Source of the DNA: Vibrio tetraodonis
Lineage (GTDB): Bacteria > Pseudomonadota > Gammaproteobacteria > Enterobacterales > Vibrionaceae
Length of the DNA: 64,000 bases
Assembly: GCF_003350295.1 (NCBI RefSeq)
Contig: NZ_QLYY01000019.1
Coordinates: 62,001 to 126,000 of the forward strand
Direction of reading: 5' to 3'
The notes under the pieces were generated by a model. It had not been told where the DNA came from, made no database searches, and saw nothing but the letters and a program-made list of their open reading frames with translations. The position numbers were made by a program, and so were the translations under genes. Within the stretch, counting starts at the first letter, position 1; every line of letters begins with the position of its first letter. Below are positions 40,101 to 53,615 of the stretch, one piece after another.

Positions 40101-41640
40101 TGCCTACTCGGACTCCATCGAATTACTCGATAGAAGTAGTGAATTAAGCGAACAACTTAAAACTAAGCTTGTTCAAGCAGAGCGGCAACGCACGCGTGCT
40201 CGTGATGAGTTGAAGCAGTCACAGGGTCAAATGAACCAATACCACCAGGTTCTGGCATCATTAAAGAGTTCTCATCAAGCGAAACAAGAAACGGTACACG
40301 AGTTTAAGCAAGAGCTTCAAGAGTTTGGTGTTCACGCTGACGAAGGTGCTAAAGAGCGGGCGATTCGTCGTCGTGACGAGTTGCAAGAACGTATGCACAC
40401 CTCACGCAGCCGCAAAACTGAACTAGAAAAAACGATCACATCAACTGAATTAGAAATGAAGGGGCTAGCAAAGCGCCTTAAAAAAGTTCAAAAGGACTAT
40501 GTTGAGTTTCGAACTTTCGTTGTGGCAGCCAAGGCTGGTTGGTGCTCCGTATTGCGCTTAGCTCGTGAAAATGACGTAGAACGTCGATTACATAAGCGTG
40601 AACTGGCCTATTTGTCGGCAGATGAGCTTCGTTCTATGTCGGACAAATCACTTGGTGCTTTGCGCCTTGCCGTTGCCGATAATGATGACCTACGCGATGC
40701 CCTTCGTCTGTCAGAAGACAATGCCCGTCCAGAGCGTAAAGTGCTTTTTTACATTGCTGTTTATCAACATTTGCGAGAGCGAATTCGCCAAGACATTATT
40801 CGTACGGACGATCCAGTTGAAGCGATTGAAGAGATGGAAGTTGAATTAGCTAGGTTAACCGAAGAGCTCACTCAGCGTGAAAACCGCTTGGCGATTAGCT
40901 CTGAATCGGTCGCCAGTATTATTAAGAAAACCATTCAGCGGGAGCAAAACCGTATTCGTATGCTCAACCAAGGGCTATCGAACATCGCGTTTGGACAAGT
41001 TAAAGGTGTGCGCCTGAACGTCAAAATTCGCGAGAGTCATGAAGTTTTACTCAATGGGTTAGCGTTGCAACAAGAGCAACACAAGGATCTGTTTGAAACG
41101 AATCGACATACATTTTCTGAGGCAATGGCAAAGCTATTCCAGCGCGTTAACCCTCATGTTGATATGGGACAACGTAGCCCGCAAGTATTAGGCGAGGAAC
41201 TGCTAGATTACCGCAATTATCTAGAATTGAGTGTTGAAGTTTGCCGTAGTTCTGATGGTTGGTTACAAGCTGAATCGGGTGCTCTTTCTACTGGTGAAGC
41301 AATAGGCACGGGCCAATCTATCTTGCTTATGGTTGTTCAAAGTTGGGAAGAAGAATCGAGACGTCTGCGGAGCAAAGATATTGTGCCATGTCGTTTACTA
41401 TTTTTGGATGAAGCAGCGCGTTTGGACGCTAAATCTATCTCCACGTTATTTGAACTGTGTGATCGCTTGGATATGCAGCTGCTTATTGCTGCCCCAGAAA
41501 ATATCAGTCCGGAAAAAGGGACGACCTATAAATTGGTTCGTAAGGTGTTTAAAGATCACGAGCATGTTCATGTCGTTGGTTTACGAGGTTTCGCTCAACC
41601 TGAACAGGGAGAAGAAACTGAAGAAGCGCTCATTGAGTAA
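37186..41640 (+). CDS. mukB: Chromosome partition protein MukB (SMC-like ATPase)
   Basis: This 1484-residue condensin ATPase compacts and segregates the chromosome and binds topoisomerase IV. Walker A is [11 protein letters not shown] (34-44, Lys40). Two long coiled-coil arms (about 290-640 and 830-1120, rich in E/Q/L) flank a hinge near 650-780. The ABC signature [15 protein letters not shown] and Walker [14 protein letters not shown] lie in the last 150 residues. The length is that of E. coli MukB (1486). It is the last gene of the cmoM-mukFEB operon and is followed by a terminator. mukBEF occurs with dam/seqA in Vibrio and enterics. Confidence 0.97.
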   Translation: MIERGKYRSLTMVNWNGFFARTFDIDGLVTTLSGGNGAGKSTTMAAFITALIPDQTLLHFRNTTEAGSSQSSRDKGLYGKLQPGACYAALDVVNSRNQRLLFAVKLQQVAGRDKKVDIKPFVIQGLPSHVKPTDILIESVSDTQARVRQINEIKQCITDYEGVQLKVFNSIVDYHAQMFEFGVIPKKLRNSGDRSKFYRLIEASLYGGISSAITRSLRDYLLPQNGGVKKAFQDMESALRENRMTLEAIKTTQADRDLFKHLITESTNYVAADYMRHANERRSKLEQTLSFRAELFGSRETLVEQNNLLNRVQQELELLIETESGLEQDYQAASDHLQLVQNALRQQEKIERYQEDLLELSERLEEQMMVVEEAQERVLIIEEQASIAEEEVDSLKTQLADYQQALDVQQTRALQYQQAVQALEKAKLLLGDDVLTADSAQAVVSHLKEQESENTTSLLAVKHKLDMSSAAVEQFELALQLVRKILGAGVERKEASTLSKQLINQARDAEQIIGNEKQWYAQHRDLERRLSQQQQAKEALDTYHKQYHIQLTDESRLEQEREAKLAHVESLELELETLRESRTDKRRSEQDLSAEIKRLEEIAPPWIAAHDALESLKEQSGADLYDKQAVMSHMQIVLEQEKRQTLEKEKLGERRVQLDNEIERLASPGGSNDPRLKGLADTLGGVLLSEIYDDITIDDAPYFSAMYGPSRHAIVVSDLTDIETKLVELDDCPEDLYIIEGDIDAFDDSSFDAEELQGAVCVRMNDRQMRYSRLPEIPLFGRAAREQRLEILRDEREEVVEQHAKAAFDSQKLQRLYQTFNQFVAQHIQVAFESDPEQALAAVRDKRNQIVRDLTDLDAKVQQNSAKLVSSKQALTLLDKLAPVMVLIEDESLASRFEDLEEKMAQLADAKSFLTSHAKSIDQLQKVASALEVDPEEFEALEAEYQAQDSQLQELKKRIFAVSDLVERRHHFAYSDSIELLDRSSELSEQLKTKLVQAERQRTRARDELKQSQGQMNQYHQVLASLKSSHQAKQETVHEFKQELQEFGVHADEGAKERAIRRRDELQERMHTSRSRKTELEKTITSTELEMKGLAKRLKKVQKDYVEFRTFVVAAKAGWCSVLRLARENDVERRLHKRELAYLSADELRSMSDKSLGALRLAVADNDDLRDALRLSEDNARPERKVLFYIAVYQHLRERIRQDIIRTDDPVEAIEEMEVELARLTEELTQRENRLAISSESVASIIKKTIQREQNRIRMLNQGLSNIAFGQVKGVRLNVKIRESHEVLLNGLALQQEQHKDLFETNRHTFSEAMAKLFQRVNPHVDMGQRSPQVLGEELLDYRNYLELSVEVCRSSDGWLQAESGALSTGEAIGTGQSILLMVVQSWEEESRRLRSKDIVPCRLLFLDEAARLDAKSISTLFELCDRLDMQLLIAAPENISPEKGTTYKLVRKVFKDHEHVHVVGLRGFAQPEQGEETEEALIE

Positions 41641-41660
41641 CGGTTATACCCGAGTCAAAC

Positions 41661-41690
41661 AAAGCTGCTCAGTAGAGCAGCTTTTTTTCG
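41661..41690. terminator. mukB terminator, shared with the convergent ligase gene
   Basis: A perfect 10-bp stem (41661-41670 with 41675-41684) with a 4-base loop is followed by a T run on the plus strand. Confidence 0.9.
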
Positions 41691-41703
41691 TTTATAAACT
41701 TAG

Positions 41704-42684
41704 CTAGAACTGTGCGGATGAACCAAATTGTTTCGCTGCGTAGGCAACTCTTTCGCTAGCATCTGGGTAGACTCTCGGTGCTCCCAAGTTTTCTATATGA
41801 TGTAAGCGAGGCAGTAGACCGGCACCATTTGCAATTTGAATAGCGAGCCCAGGCCGAGCATTGAGTTCCAGAACCATGGGGCCTTCTTCTTTATCAAGTA
41901 CCATGTCTGTCCCCATATAACCCAGTCCAGTCATCTCCCAAGCACTGGATGCAAGGGTTAATAAACGCTCCCAATGTGGCACCTGTAACGTCGAGAGATC
42001 TTTGTTTGTATCTGGGTGGTGAGTGATAGGATGATCGAATTGAACAGCTCTAATCGCTTTGCCTGTGGCAATATCAATACCTACACCTACGGCACCTTGG
42101 TGAAGGTTTGCTTTGCCATCAGATGCTGCGGTCGAACACCTCATCATAGCCATCACTGGGTAGCCTTTAAATACGATGATACGAACATCGGGCACACCTT
42201 CGTAGCTAAAGCCACTAAAACAGTCATCGAATTTAATCAGGTTTTCAACAACGGCAACATCGTTTTTCCCCCCAAGTGAGAATAGGCCAGCTAATGCGTT
42301 GCTTACATGCCTTTCAACATCTTGTTTGTTGATCGATGCGCCAGAGGGCTTAGTATAGGCTCCATTTTGGTGAGATGTGACTACTAAGATACCCTTACCA
42401 CCACTTCCCTGAGCTGGTTTAATAACAAAACCAGGCCAATCTTTAACCATGTTGTGGATGTTCTTAACTTCCGCTTGATGGCTGATAACACCGATCAGCT
42501 CAGGTGTAGTAGCCCCATGCTGCTGAGCAATAATCTTAGTCTTAAGTTTGTCATCGACCAAAGGGTATTTAGAGCGATCGTTGTACCGACCTATATAGCT
42601 ATGGTTGCGTTGGTTCATACCCATAATACCATTGGAGCGTAATTTATTAGGTGACGTAAACTGCGAAGTTAATCGTGACAGCAT
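41704..42684 (-). CDS. Alpha-L-glutamate ligase-like (RimK-related) ATP-grasp protein
   Basis: This 326-residue protein belongs to the RimK-related E-ligase group. ATP-grasp landmarks are DDKLKTKIIAQQHG with TPELIGV at the N-terminus, the phosphate loop FVIKPAQGSGGKGILVV (about 96-112), DVRIIVFKGYPVMAMMR, and the metal-binding VLELNARPGLAIQIANG (about 268-284). It should form an amide or peptide bond to an amino acid, perhaps glutamate, with ATP. The acceptor is unknown. It is the last gene of a three-gene operon, 3 bases after the transglutaminase-like membrane gene. Confidence 0.85.
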   Translation of the reverse strand: MLSRLTSQFTSPNKLRSNGIMGMNQRNHSYIGRYNDRSKYPLVDDKLKTKIIAQQHGATTPELIGVISHQAEVKNIHNMVKDWPGFVIKPAQGSGGKGILVVTSHQNGAYTKPSGASINKQDVERHVSNALAGLFSLGGKNDVAVVENLIKFDDCFSGFSYEGVPDVRIIVFKGYPVMAMMRCSTAASDGKANLHQGAVGVGIDIATGKAIRAVQFDHPITHHPDTNKDLSTLQVPHWERLLTLASSAWEMTGLGYMGTDMVLDKEEGPMVLELNARPGLAIQIANGAGLLPRLHHIENLGAPRVYPDASERVAYAAKQFGSSAQF

Positions 42685-42687
42685 AGT

Positions 42688-44193
42688 TTAGTCCTCCGCT
42701 AATGGTTTAAAGCGCCTTAGCTCGGTTAGGCGATACCCTGTGTATGTTCCAAGTAGCAAGATACCGGCTAATACAATCAGCTGAAGACCAATAAAGTTAA
42801 ACGTCAGATGCTGAATGTATGAATTGGTCATAGCAAGGTAAACAAGCGTCGCAGTGGCAAGCGAACCACCACCTTGAAGAATCACTTCCTTAGCGCCTTC
42901 TTCTTCCCATAGAATCGACATACGTTCAATGGTCCACGAAAGAATAATCATCGGGAAGAAAGTAATCGAGAGACCTTCGGTTAAGCCGATCTTAAACGCC
43001 ACAACCGTGAATACGGAAATAATCATGATTACGGTGATAATAACGGCAGATATTCTGGCGACGAGTAATAAGTTTAGCCTAGAGAGGTAGCTGCGGATAA
43101 TCAACCCTGTACCCACGATCAATAAAAATCCGACGATTCCTGTTAGCAATTGGGTTTGTACGAAAGCGACTGCTATCAGCACAGGCATGAAAGTTCCTGA
43201 TGTTTTTAGTCCAATAATCACGCGCAGGAATACCACAATGAGTGCGCCAATAGGAATAAGCATGATGGTCTTAAACATAGCTTGTTCTTCAAGTGGTAAA
43301 CTGTGAATGGAGAAGTTAAGCAGGCCATCCGCTTCGACTTTATTTAGTGTCGCTTGCTTGGGTGAGACATCTTGAGCAATCATCGAAAAATGAACCTGAC
43401 TATTTTGCCCACCGACGATATCTAGGAGCGATACGTTTGACTCATCCCAGACTAATATATTGTCATCAATGGCTTGGGTAGCATTTTGGGGATTAAATAG
43501 GACCCATTCACTGCCATCCCAGACTTGGTTCATCAGCTCAATAGTTTGACGGCGGCGGCCGTCCTCTAATTCGATAACACCAACAATTTTGCTCGGAACT
43601 TTGGCATAGGCGAGAACTTTATCAACGGCTGACACCTTGTCCATTTTATTAAGCAGTAGTCCTGCATTTTGACTGTCTGAATCGTTGAGGATTTTAATCA
43701 GTTCTCTGGTGAAAGTAACATCGTCCGCTGAACTCTTATTGGCTCGCTCTATAATGGATATAGCGGCAGCTTCGGTAGGTCCATCAAAGGTTGGTGAAAT
43801 GATTTTCGTTGTAGGTGCTTGTGTTTTTACTTTTGCTTGAGGGTCAACAAGAAATTGGGCTTTATAATATATCGTTTGGGCTCCAGCAGCCTGTCGGATT
43901 GACCATTCAGCGCGGCGCCCTGACTCAGACTTTATGTAGGATACACCATAACCAGAAGATGAAGAGGATTCGTTGATCAAAGTAAAGCCATTTTGTGTGT
44001 GAGGAATGGCTAACGAGGCTTTAACGGGTTTAGATTGAGCGTTAAATTCAACACGAGCTTCTATATCCCAGATCTGGCGAGTTTCACCGGGAGTCCAAGG
44101 GACACCATATGTTTGGTGACGAAACATACTCAGAGCAATACCTGCCACTATGAGTAAGGCGACAGATATATAAAAGGGGACTTTAGACGTCAT
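42688..44193 (-). CDS. Inactive transglutaminase fused to 7TM domain
   Basis: This 501-residue inner-membrane protein has one N-terminal helix (about 8-25) and a periplasmic transglutaminase-like domain to about 265. There LAYAKVPSKIVGVIELEDG and WDGSEWVLFNPQN keep the fold, but the catalytic Cys is not evident. About seven hydrophobic helices run from 305 to the end (IMLIPIGALIVVFLRVIIGL; GTFMPVLIAVAFVQTQLLTG; ISVFTVVAFKIGLTEG). This matches the family named for an inactive transglutaminase plus 7TM domain. It lies between the protease-like lipoprotein and the ATP-grasp ligase with gaps of 8 and 3 bases. Confidence 0.85.
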   Translation of the reverse strand: MTSKVPFYISVALLIVAGIALSMFRHQTYGVPWTPGETRQIWDIEARVEFNAQSKPVKASLAIPHTQNGFTLINESSSSSGYGVSYIKSESGRRAEWSIRQAAGAQTIYYKAQFLVDPQAKVKTQAPTTKIISPTFDGPTEAAAISIIERANKSSADDVTFTRELIKILNDSDSQNAGLLLNKMDKVSAVDKVLAYAKVPSKIVGVIELEDGRRRQTIELMNQVWDGSEWVLFNPQNATQAIDDNILVWDESNVSLLDIVGGQNSQVHFSMIAQDVSPKQATLNKVEADGLLNFSIHSLPLEEQAMFKTIMLIPIGALIVVFLRVIIGLKTSGTFMPVLIAVAFVQTQLLTGIVGFLLIVGTGLIIRSYLSRLNLLLVARISAVIITVIMIISVFTVVAFKIGLTEGLSITFFPMIILSWTIERMSILWEEEGAKEVILQGGGSLATATLVYLAMTNSYIQHLTFNFIGLQLIVLAGILLLGTYTGYRLTELRRFKPLAED

Positions 44194-44201
44194 AAGCTAC
44201 C

Positions 44202-44948
44202 TTATTTTTTTTGTTCAAGTTCCGTTTGAATGTATTTTTTACTTACATCCACCACTGCAATGTCTCGGATGAAATCTCGACCTAGCAACACAGGATGGAT
44301 CATTTGGGAGCGATCTGCCAAAGTAAACTGTGTCTTTTCGTGAATCTTGCCCAATCTAACCCACAATTCAACCACAGGACGCCGTTCTAGTTGACAATTT
44401 GTCGCCTGACGTATCTTTGCATAACGAATAATGGGGGCTTCAATCCAATTGTTATCATCCAATGGTGTTATACCATCGGAGAGATGAAAGCGTATCCAAT
44501 TTTTACCATTACGTTCAAACTCTTCGACATCGACAGCATTCAGAGATGATGTTTCTGAACCAGTGTCGATACGAGCATCAAATTTCTGCTCTACAGAGCC
44601 GATGATAACTTTTTCAATTTCACCGAGCATCAATGCTTGGGTCGAATGAGCTTGGGTCTTTGTAGACGCTGACGGTATGTTGTCTACTCGTGGTTTGCCT
44701 GCATCGATTAGCGTTTGTTGTCTGAGTTTTCGAACTTCAGAGCTAAGTGAGTCAACTTTTGCTGTTAGAGTGGAAATTTGATTATCTTTATCAGACATCT
44801 GCGCATGTATTTGGTCAAATCTTTGCGCGGAATTGGTTTCGGAAGCTTGGATCGCAGCCAAGGTTTCTTGATGATATTGTTCACTGTTAGTAAGAGTACA
44901 ACCGGAAACAAGTGTTATAGCAATTACCGGAGCCAATTTGGTTAACAT
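44202..44948 (-). CDS. Retropepsin-like protease family lipoprotein (COG4067, 'ATP-dependent zinc protease')
   Basis: This 248-residue predicted lipoprotein has signal MLTKLAPVIAITLVSGC with lipidation Cys17. A coiled-coil stretch (about 40-80) precedes the C-terminal COG4067 domain. That domain has an aspartic-protease-like ARIDTGSETSSL motif with Asp128-Thr-Gly, then IRFHLSDG, RRPVVELWVRLG and HPVLLGRDFI. The family name 'zinc protease' is historical; the motif argues for a pepsin/retropepsin fold. It is the first gene of the operon with the 7TM transglutaminase and the ligase. Confidence 0.83.
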   Translation of the reverse strand: MLTKLAPVIAITLVSGCTLTNSEQYHQETLAAIQASETNSAQRFDQIHAQMSDKDNQISTLTAKVDSLSSEVRKLRQQTLIDAGKPRVDNIPSASTKTQAHSTQALMLGEIEKVIIGSVEQKFDARIDTGSETSSLNAVDVEEFERNGKNWIRFHLSDGITPLDDNNWIEAPIIRYAKIRQATNCQLERRPVVELWVRLGKIHEKTQFTLADRSQMIHPVLLGRDFIRDIAVVDVSKKYIQTELEQKK

Positions 44949-45122
44949 TAAAAATCCTAATAATAGGTTAAAGTGTTCTGATTAGTTTAAAGATTAAAAC
45001 TGCCAATACTCGCAGAGTGAAACTACCATGGTTTCACTGCAATGAGTTGTTTTCTTTCCTATATGAAAGAGTTGTATTCATCAGAAGATTCTAAATCTTT
45101 TCAATCTTTAGATTAAGGGGGA

Positions 45123-45150
45123 GACAGACTCGAAAGGTTAAGAGTCTGTC
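45123..45150 (-). terminator. Hairpin after cmoB
   Basis: Perfect 9-bp arms (45123-45131 with 45142-45150) lie 11 bases past the cmoB stop. No T tract, so a weak or Rho-assisted terminator. Confidence 0.4.
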
Positions 45151-45160
45151 AAAAATTGTC

Positions 45161-46135
45161 TTAGTGAGGTTTTTTCGCGACAAGAGTAGCGCGACGAGGA
45201 GCAGGATGACCTTCTATGGTTCTACTTGGATCCTTGGGATCAAGATAATCAGGTAGCGAATTGTGCGTCATCCATGAGGTAGTGCGTTGCTCATCGGTCG
45301 TTGTAATATTTTCTTCGGCGATAGTCACACTTTCAAAGCCGACCTGTTCCAACCAAACTTTGAGAGCTTTTGCTGAGGGAAAAAAGTATACATTACGCAT
45401 TTGTGCGTATCGATCTGTTGGGACGAGCACAGAGGTTTCATCGCCTTCAATAACCAGAGTTTCAAGTACCAACTCTCCTCCGGCAACAAGTTGGTCCTTG
45501 AGCTGAATGAGGTGATCAAGCGGTGAGCGACGGTGATATAGAACACCCATGCTAAACACAGTGTCGAAGGCCTCTAGTTTGGGGAGCTGCTCGATTCCAA
45601 GTGGCAAAAGGTGGGCGCCCTGATGATCCCCCATGAGTTTACGTACCGCCTCAAATTGTACAAGGAACAAATGGGAAGGATCGATTCCTACGCATAGGCG
45701 GGCGCCTTCTCCTAGCATTCGCCACATATGATAGCCGTTACCGCAGCCTACATCGAGAACGTTGCGATCTTTCAGGGGTGAGATATGAGGTAGAACCCGG
45801 TCCCACTTCCAGTCGCTTCGCCATTCTGTATCAATATGAATACCATGTAGGTGATACGGACCTTTACGCCATGGATGGAAAGTGCGCAATAGATTTTCTA
45901 GCTTCTTAACCTCACCCGATTCCAAAGGCGTATCGTTGGACAGGGTGACTGAATTTTTTATATCGATTTGGTCAGGAGAACCAACAGGGATTTTATTAAG
46001 GGCTTTGAGCCAGCGACCAAAATCACCATGTTCTGAATTTTGCCAATCTGTAAGCTGCTGTGGCAAGACATTAAGCCATGGCTGAAGGCGAGTATCGGTT
46101 GCAATTAACTTATAAAAATTGGCAAAGTTAAACAT
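45161..46135 (-). CDS. cmoB: tRNA U34 carboxymethyltransferase CmoB
   Basis: This 324-residue enzyme transfers the carboxymethyl group of carboxy-SAM to 5-hydroxyuridine 34 of tRNA, forming cmo5U. Family stretches are [23 protein letters not shown] and [20 protein letters not shown]. The SAM motif is [17 protein letters not shown] (about 122-138). [20 protein letters not shown] and ETLVIEGDE follow. The length equals E. coli CmoB (323). It lies downstream of cmoA in the usual cmoA-cmoB order with a 65-base gap. Confidence 0.95.
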   Translation of the reverse strand: MFNFANFYKLIATDTRLQPWLNVLPQQLTDWQNSEHGDFGRWLKALNKIPVGSPDQIDIKNSVTLSNDTPLESGEVKKLENLLRTFHPWRKGPYHLHGIHIDTEWRSDWKWDRVLPHISPLKDRNVLDVGCGNGYHMWRMLGEGARLCVGIDPSHLFLVQFEAVRKLMGDHQGAHLLPLGIEQLPKLEAFDTVFSMGVLYHRRSPLDHLIQLKDQLVAGGELVLETLVIEGDETSVLVPTDRYAQMRNVYFFPSAKALKVWLEQVGFESVTIAEENITTTDEQRTTSWMTHNSLPDYLDPKDPSRTIEGHPAPRRATLVAKKPH

Positions 46136-46200
46136 AATATTTCACTGATAATAGAGTTGAGAATGTTTGTGTAAATGTAAGGAGTAAGTGCAATGTTTGA

Positions 46201-46953
<753 letters not shown>

Positions 46954-47129
46954 CTAAAGGCTTATCAGCCTCACAGTCCTACAGATTTAAAAAACGGCAC
47001 ATTTTATGTGAATTTTCGTCTCCTGTCATGTTTCAAGCGTTGTACCTCATGACTAGCTGACTTTCACACAAGCTAGATTATTGTCGAGATAAGCCATTAT
47101 TGACTAACAAGAGTGCATTGAGTCTGCAG

Positions 47130-47996
47130 CTAAAACATTTGTATCTGTTTGTTTTCTTTATAGGCAGGGAAACAATTAAGGTCTGGCAGTGTTACTTTCT
47201 CCTGTAGCTGTCGATAAAGATTTGCGGCCAACTCAGGCGCAACGATATTATCTGCTGTGTGGATCATCAAATAAGGTTGTCTGCCTTGATTTACCCAGTC
47301 TGTAAGTTTGGATAGCCAAGGGACAAAAAAATCATAATTACTGCTTTCTAATGGGTGACCGATAAACCTCACCATAGGATTGCTGGCTGTAGCCAGTGCG
47401 TGAACCGGAACCTTAGGTTTTTTCTTTTGTGCATCGATAATGGCGTCGTTATCAGGTTTTGCGGCAAATACAGGTCGACTGTCCATTATAATTCGATCGT
47501 ATTTTTGTTCCACTAGCCAAGCGTTGAGTGAGCGTTCCGCATCGCCTTTCAAGAAAAAAGCCGGATGCCTGACTTCTATGCCAATGGGAAACTCTTTAGG
47601 AAATTGGGCACAAAATTGTTTAAGTTGGCTCAAATTTTCGGGGCCAAAGGCCGCTGGCAACTGAATTGTCCATTGTCCTATTCGATGATGTAATGGTTCC
47701 ATGATGGATATAAAATCGCGCAATTCCTCTTTGCAACCGCGCAACATCTGCTGATGTGTGATGTTTTTGGGTAACTTAAAGGTAAAGCGGAACTCGTCAT
47801 GTGTTGATGCGTGCCAGTTACGGATTGTTGATGTATTGGGTGTCGCATAAAATGTGGTGTTACCTTCTACCGTATGAAAGACGCTGGCGTATTTTTCTAA
47901 TCGCTCATTGGGCTTTGTGCCACTGCCGTAAAAAGTTTGCTGCCAATTATTATGAGACCACATAGTGAGTCCGAGTCTGACTGGATAAGCATTCAT
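47130..47996 (-). CDS. DUF72 family protein
   Basis: This 288-residue protein of the YecE/DUF72 family has a TIM-barrel-like fold related to xylose isomerase/AP endonuclease types. The pattern LGLTMWSHNNWQQTFYGSG, EKYASVFHTVEGNTTFYATP, FRFTFKLPKNITHQQML, WTIQLPAAFGP and IGIEVRHPAFF is typical. No enzymatic role is established. It lies between cmoA and aspS; in E. coli yecE is also close to cmoA-cmoB and aspS, so the neighbourhood is conserved. Confidence 0.85.
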   Translation of the reverse strand: MNAYPVRLGLTMWSHNNWQQTFYGSGTKPNERLEKYASVFHTVEGNTTFYATPNTSTIRNWHASTHDEFRFTFKLPKNITHQQMLRGCKEELRDFISIMEPLHHRIGQWTIQLPAAFGPENLSQLKQFCAQFPKEFPIGIEVRHPAFFLKGDAERSLNAWLVEQKYDRIIMDSRPVFAAKPDNDAIIDAQKKKPKVPVHALATASNPMVRFIGHPLESSNYDFFVPWLSKLTDWVNQGRQPYLMIHTADNIVAPELAANLYRQLQEKVTLPDLNCFPAYKENKQIQMF

Positions 47997-48028
47997 ATCT
48001 ATATTTCGAATAATGATTGATGAGAATT

Positions 48029-48058
48029 TTGCCGAATCACCCTGAATAAGGCTATAAT
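48029..48058 (+). promoter_or_regulatory. Probable sigma-70 promoter of aspS
   Basis: TTGCCG at 48029-48034 and TATAAT at 48053-48058 are separated by 18 bases. They lie about 200 bases upstream of aspS in the 262-base gap. A perfect -10 supports the call. Confidence 0.5.
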
Positions 48059-48258
48059 CAGCGCCAATTTTTCGTATTGCTATTGTTTTAGCCCTCTATT
48101 GGCGCAAAAAGCACCAATAGATGATAAATCGCAATAAGTTGTGCGTTGAGTAGTCGATTTTCAGACACTTTCAGCGTATAAATGGAGCTTTGCACTATCG
48201 GTAAAGTTATCACCGATGGGTAGTAATTAACATACTAAAAGAGATTGGGAAATTCATT

Positions 48259-50037
48259 ATGCGTACCCATTACTGTGGTCACTTGAACAAGTCCCTCGCA
48301 GGACAAACTGTAGAACTTTGCGGTTGGGTTAATCGTCGCCGCGATTTAGGTGGACTAATTTTCATTGATATGCGAGATCGTGAAGGCATTGTTCAGGTAG
48401 TGGTGGATCCAGATATGGCAGATGCGTATGAAGTGGCCAATACACTTCGTAATGAGTTCTGTATCAAGCTTACCGGTGAAGTTCGAGTCCGTCCGGATAG
48501 TCAGGTCAACAAAGACATGGCGACCGGGGAAGTCGAAGTTATTGCTAAAGGTTTAGACATTATAAACCGCGCCGATGTTCTTCCTTTAGACTTCAATCAG
48601 AAAAATACAGAAGAGCAACGCCTTAAGTACCGTTACTTAGACTTACGTCGTCCAGAAATGAGTGACCGTATTAAGCTGCGAGCAAAAGCGTCTAGCTTCG
48701 TGCGTCGATTCTTAGATGAAAATGGTTTTCTTGACATTGAGACACCAGTACTCACCAAAGCGACCCCTGAAGGTGCTCGTGACTATTTAGTTCCAAGTCG
48801 TGTTCATAAAGGTAGCTTTTACGCGCTACCTCAATCTCCGCAGCTTTTTAAACAGTTGCTAATGATGTCTGGTTTTGATCGTTATTATCAGATTGTTAAG
48901 TGTTTCCGCGATGAAGACTTGCGTGCTGATCGTCAGCCAGAGTTTACTCAGATCGATATTGAAACCTCATTTATGACGGCAGATGAGGTCAGAGCCACCA
49001 CAGAGAAAATGGTTCGTGATATGTGGCAAGAGCTGCTTGATGTTGATTTGGGTGATTTCCCAGTAATGCCTTTTGCTGAAGCAATGCGCCGCTTTGGTTC
49101 AGATAAGCCTGATTTGCGTAACCCACTAGAGCTAGTTGACGTTGCTGACCTAGTTAAAGATGTTGAATTCAAAGTTTTCTCTGGTCCAGCTAATGATGAG
49201 AAAGGCCGTGTTGCTGTTATTCGAGTTCCAGGTGGTGCTTCGTTAACTCGTAAGCAAATCGATGGTTATGGTGAGTTCGTTGGAATCTATGGTGCCAAAG
49301 GCCTAGCGTGGATGAAGGTGAATGATCGCGCTGGAGGTATGGATGGAATTCAGTCACCTGTTGCTAAATTCTTGAACCAAGAAGTAATTGAAGGCATCTT
49401 AGATCGCACCCAAGCTCAATCTGGCGATATTATTTTGTTTGGTGCAGACAAAGCGAACACGGTATCGGAAGCAATGGGAGCTCTTCGTCTCAAGTTGGGT
49501 AAAGACCTAGAGCTTACCGATGAATCGGCGTGGGCACCACTATGGGTTGTGGACTTCCCAATGTTTGAGGAAGACGATGAAGGTAACCTCCATGCCATGC
49601 ATCACCCATTCACGTCACCGCTGGGCGTTAATGCTCAAGAACTGAAAGCGAACCCAGCATCAGCCAATTCTAATGCCTATGATATGGTGATTAACGGCTA
49701 TGAAGTGGGTGGTGGCTCTGTACGTATTCATAACGCTGAAATGCAGGCGGCAGTCTTTGATATTTTGGGTATTGAAGCTGAAGAGCAGCAGCAGAAGTTT
49801 GGTTTCTTACTGGATGCGCTTAAGTTTGGTACTCCGCCACATGCAGGTTTAGCTTTTGGCCTTGACCGCTTAGTCATGCTTTTGTGCGGAACTGAGAACA
49901 TCCGCGATGTGATTGCTTTTCCAAAGACAACGGCGGCAGCTTGTTTGTTGACGGATGCGCCAAGTCTGGCTAACCCTGCTGCATTGGAAGAGCTAGCGAT
50001 TGCAGTGACGGTTGCAAAAGAGAAAAACGACGCTTAG
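48259..50037 (+). CDS. aspS: Aspartyl-tRNA synthetase
   Basis: This 592-residue class IIb synthetase charges tRNA-Asp. The N-terminal OB-fold anticodon domain opens [40 protein letters not shown]. Motif 2 is [20 protein letters not shown]. The bacterial insertion (GAD) domain lies in the middle. Motif 3 is [17 protein letters not shown]. The length agrees with E. coli AspRS (590), a discriminating enzyme. A strong bidirectional terminator follows. Confidence 0.97.
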   Translation: MRTHYCGHLNKSLAGQTVELCGWVNRRRDLGGLIFIDMRDREGIVQVVVDPDMADAYEVANTLRNEFCIKLTGEVRVRPDSQVNKDMATGEVEVIAKGLDIINRADVLPLDFNQKNTEEQRLKYRYLDLRRPEMSDRIKLRAKASSFVRRFLDENGFLDIETPVLTKATPEGARDYLVPSRVHKGSFYALPQSPQLFKQLLMMSGFDRYYQIVKCFRDEDLRADRQPEFTQIDIETSFMTADEVRATTEKMVRDMWQELLDVDLGDFPVMPFAEAMRRFGSDKPDLRNPLELVDVADLVKDVEFKVFSGPANDEKGRVAVIRVPGGASLTRKQIDGYGEFVGIYGAKGLAWMKVNDRAGGMDGIQSPVAKFLNQEVIEGILDRTQAQSGDIILFGADKANTVSEAMGALRLKLGKDLELTDESAWAPLWVVDFPMFEEDDEGNLHAMHHPFTSPLGVNAQELKANPASANSNAYDMVINGYEVGGGSVRIHNAEMQAAVFDILGIEAEEQQQKFGFLLDALKFGTPPHAGLAFGLDRLVMLLCGTENIRDVIAFPKTTAAACLLTDAPSLANPAALEELAIAVTVAKEKNDA

Positions 50038-50071
50038 TCAATATATTCCAATAGTTTTTACTGTCCCAAAG

Positions 50072-50100
50072 AAAAAGGCGCTTCGATGAAGCGCCTTTTT
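50072..50100. terminator. Bidirectional terminator aspS/rluE
   Basis: A perfect 13-bp stem (50072-50084 with 50088-50100) with a 3-base loop and A/T runs on both arms lies between convergent aspS and rluE. Confidence 0.9.
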
Positions 50101-50791
50101 ATATACTTACCTTTTTCCATTCCCCAGGCTTTAGATCGCCAAGGCTAAATTCTCCCATTGAATAGCGAATAAGACGTAAAGTAGGGTGTCCAATATGGGC
50201 TGTCATTCTTCTTACTTGGCGATTACGACCTTCAATTATGGTGATCGCTAGCCATGTCGTTGGGATATTGGCCCGAAAACGAACTGGAGGATTACGAGGC
50301 CAAACATCGGGCTGCGGGATGACTTCTATCTGTGCGGGAAGTGTCATTCCGTCTTTTAGTTCGACGCCTTTACGCAGTTTGTCTAAGTCTTTTTCTTCTG
50401 GTTCGCCATCCACTTGTACCCAATAGGTTTTGGTAGATTTTGATTTCGGTTGGGTAAGCTTGGCTTGCAGTATGCCATCATTTGTTAGCACCATTAGTCC
50501 TTCACTGTCACGATCTAATCGACCCGCTGCGTATACCTCTTTGACTGAGATATAGTCGGCCAGCGTCTTTCGGCCTTGACCATCAGTAAACTGGCTAAGA
50601 GTGTCAAAAGGCTTGTTAAAGAGAATAATAGTGCGGTTTTTAGGTGTAACTGGCTGAGTATTGCGTTTGGCTTTATTCTTGGCAGGGGCTGAACGGGATT
50701 TGTTTTGCCAGTCTCTCTTTGAGTGTTTAAAACCTGATTTACTAGGGTGACGATTGGTTTTAGAAGACTCACGTTGAGAGCGTGATGACAT
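50099..50791 (-). CDS. rluE: 23S rRNA pseudouridine(2457) synthase RluE
   Basis: This 230-residue RsuA-family pseudouridine synthase has the core [22 protein letters not shown], the catalytic Asp in [20 protein letters not shown], and [24 protein letters not shown] C-terminal motif. This matches E. coli RluE, which modifies U2457 of 23S rRNA. The first 52 residues are an extra, very basic Ser/Lys/Arg-rich tail that the shorter E. coli enzyme lacks; it is probably disordered and RNA-binding. The S4 domain is absent, as in RluE. It is divergent from icd, as in E. coli. Confidence 0.92.
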   Translation of the reverse strand: MSSRSQRESSKTNRHPSKSGFKHSKRDWQNKSRSAPAKNKAKRNTQPVTPKNRTIILFNKPFDTLSQFTDGQGRKTLADYISVKEVYAAGRLDRDSEGLMVLTNDGILQAKLTQPKSKSTKTYWVQVDGEPEEKDLDKLRKGVELKDGMTLPAQIEVIPQPDVWPRNPPVRFRANIPTTWLAITIIEGRNRQVRRMTAHIGHPTLRLIRYSMGEFSLGDLKPGEWKKVSI

Positions 50792-51069
50792 GTTAACTAC
50801 CTTGCAAAATTGTGAATGAAGTGTGGGTGAAAATTTTAAACTTAGCTGTTTTAAGCTATCATGTGCGCGCCCGAAGACAGGATTGAAACCGCAAAACGAT
50901 AGACTATCGTACCAATTTTGTTTAATTATAACGTATTGTTCTCACGGATCTTACGCTAAAACTAGACGTAAGGAAAAGACAAAAGAGACAACAAAGCCGT
51001 TTGTAAGTGACTTACATACGGATACATCAACCAAAGCCGTCTACTGACGCGCTTTGCAAGAACGGATAG

Positions 51070-53304
<2,235 letters not shown>

Positions 53305-53320
53305 TATTGTTTTGTAAATT

Positions 53321-53350
53321 TGAAACCGCCGAATTAGCGGCGGTTTTTTG
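53321..53350 (+). terminator. icd terminator
   Basis: An 8-bp GC-rich stem (53323-53330 with 53339-53346) is followed by TTTTTT. Confidence 0.88.
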
Positions 53351-53393
53351 TATTTGGTACCTTGAGTACCGGATGGTGAAATCTAGCAGCGAA

Positions 53394-53615
53394 TTATTTA
53401 ACGGCTTGGGCTTCCACGGGAACCACTGAACTTGCGTGGTATCCTTTTGGCCCTTCCTCCACTTCAAATGTTACTTGTTGGCCCGCTTTCAGTGTACGAT
53501 ACCCGTCCATTTTGATAGTTGAATAATGGGCGAATACATCTCCATCTTCTCCTTCTGGACAGATAAAACCAAATCCTTTGGCGTTGTTAAACCATTTTAC
53601 TGTACCTGTAGCCAT
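53394..53615 (-). CDS. cspD: Cold shock-like protein CspD
   Basis: This 73-residue cold-shock-domain protein has RNP1 [10 protein letters not shown] and RNP2 DVFAHYSTI. The CspD pattern is [23 protein letters not shown]. In E. coli CspD is induced in stationary phase and inhibits replication by binding single-stranded DNA. A start three codons upstream is possible, but [14 protein letters not shown] at 53615 matches the family and has GAGGG at about 9 bases. It lies divergent from clpS, the conserved arrangement in gammaproteobacteria. Confidence 0.92.
   Translation of the reverse strand: MATGTVKWFNNAKGFGFICPEGEDGDVFAHYSTIKMDGYRTLKAGQQVTFEVEEGPKGYHASSVVPVEAQAVK

Noticed and set aside
37186..41640. 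Several frames of 70-120 codons on both strands inside mukB
   Set aside because: They are shadows of the mukB frame, without ribosome binding sites or family similarity.
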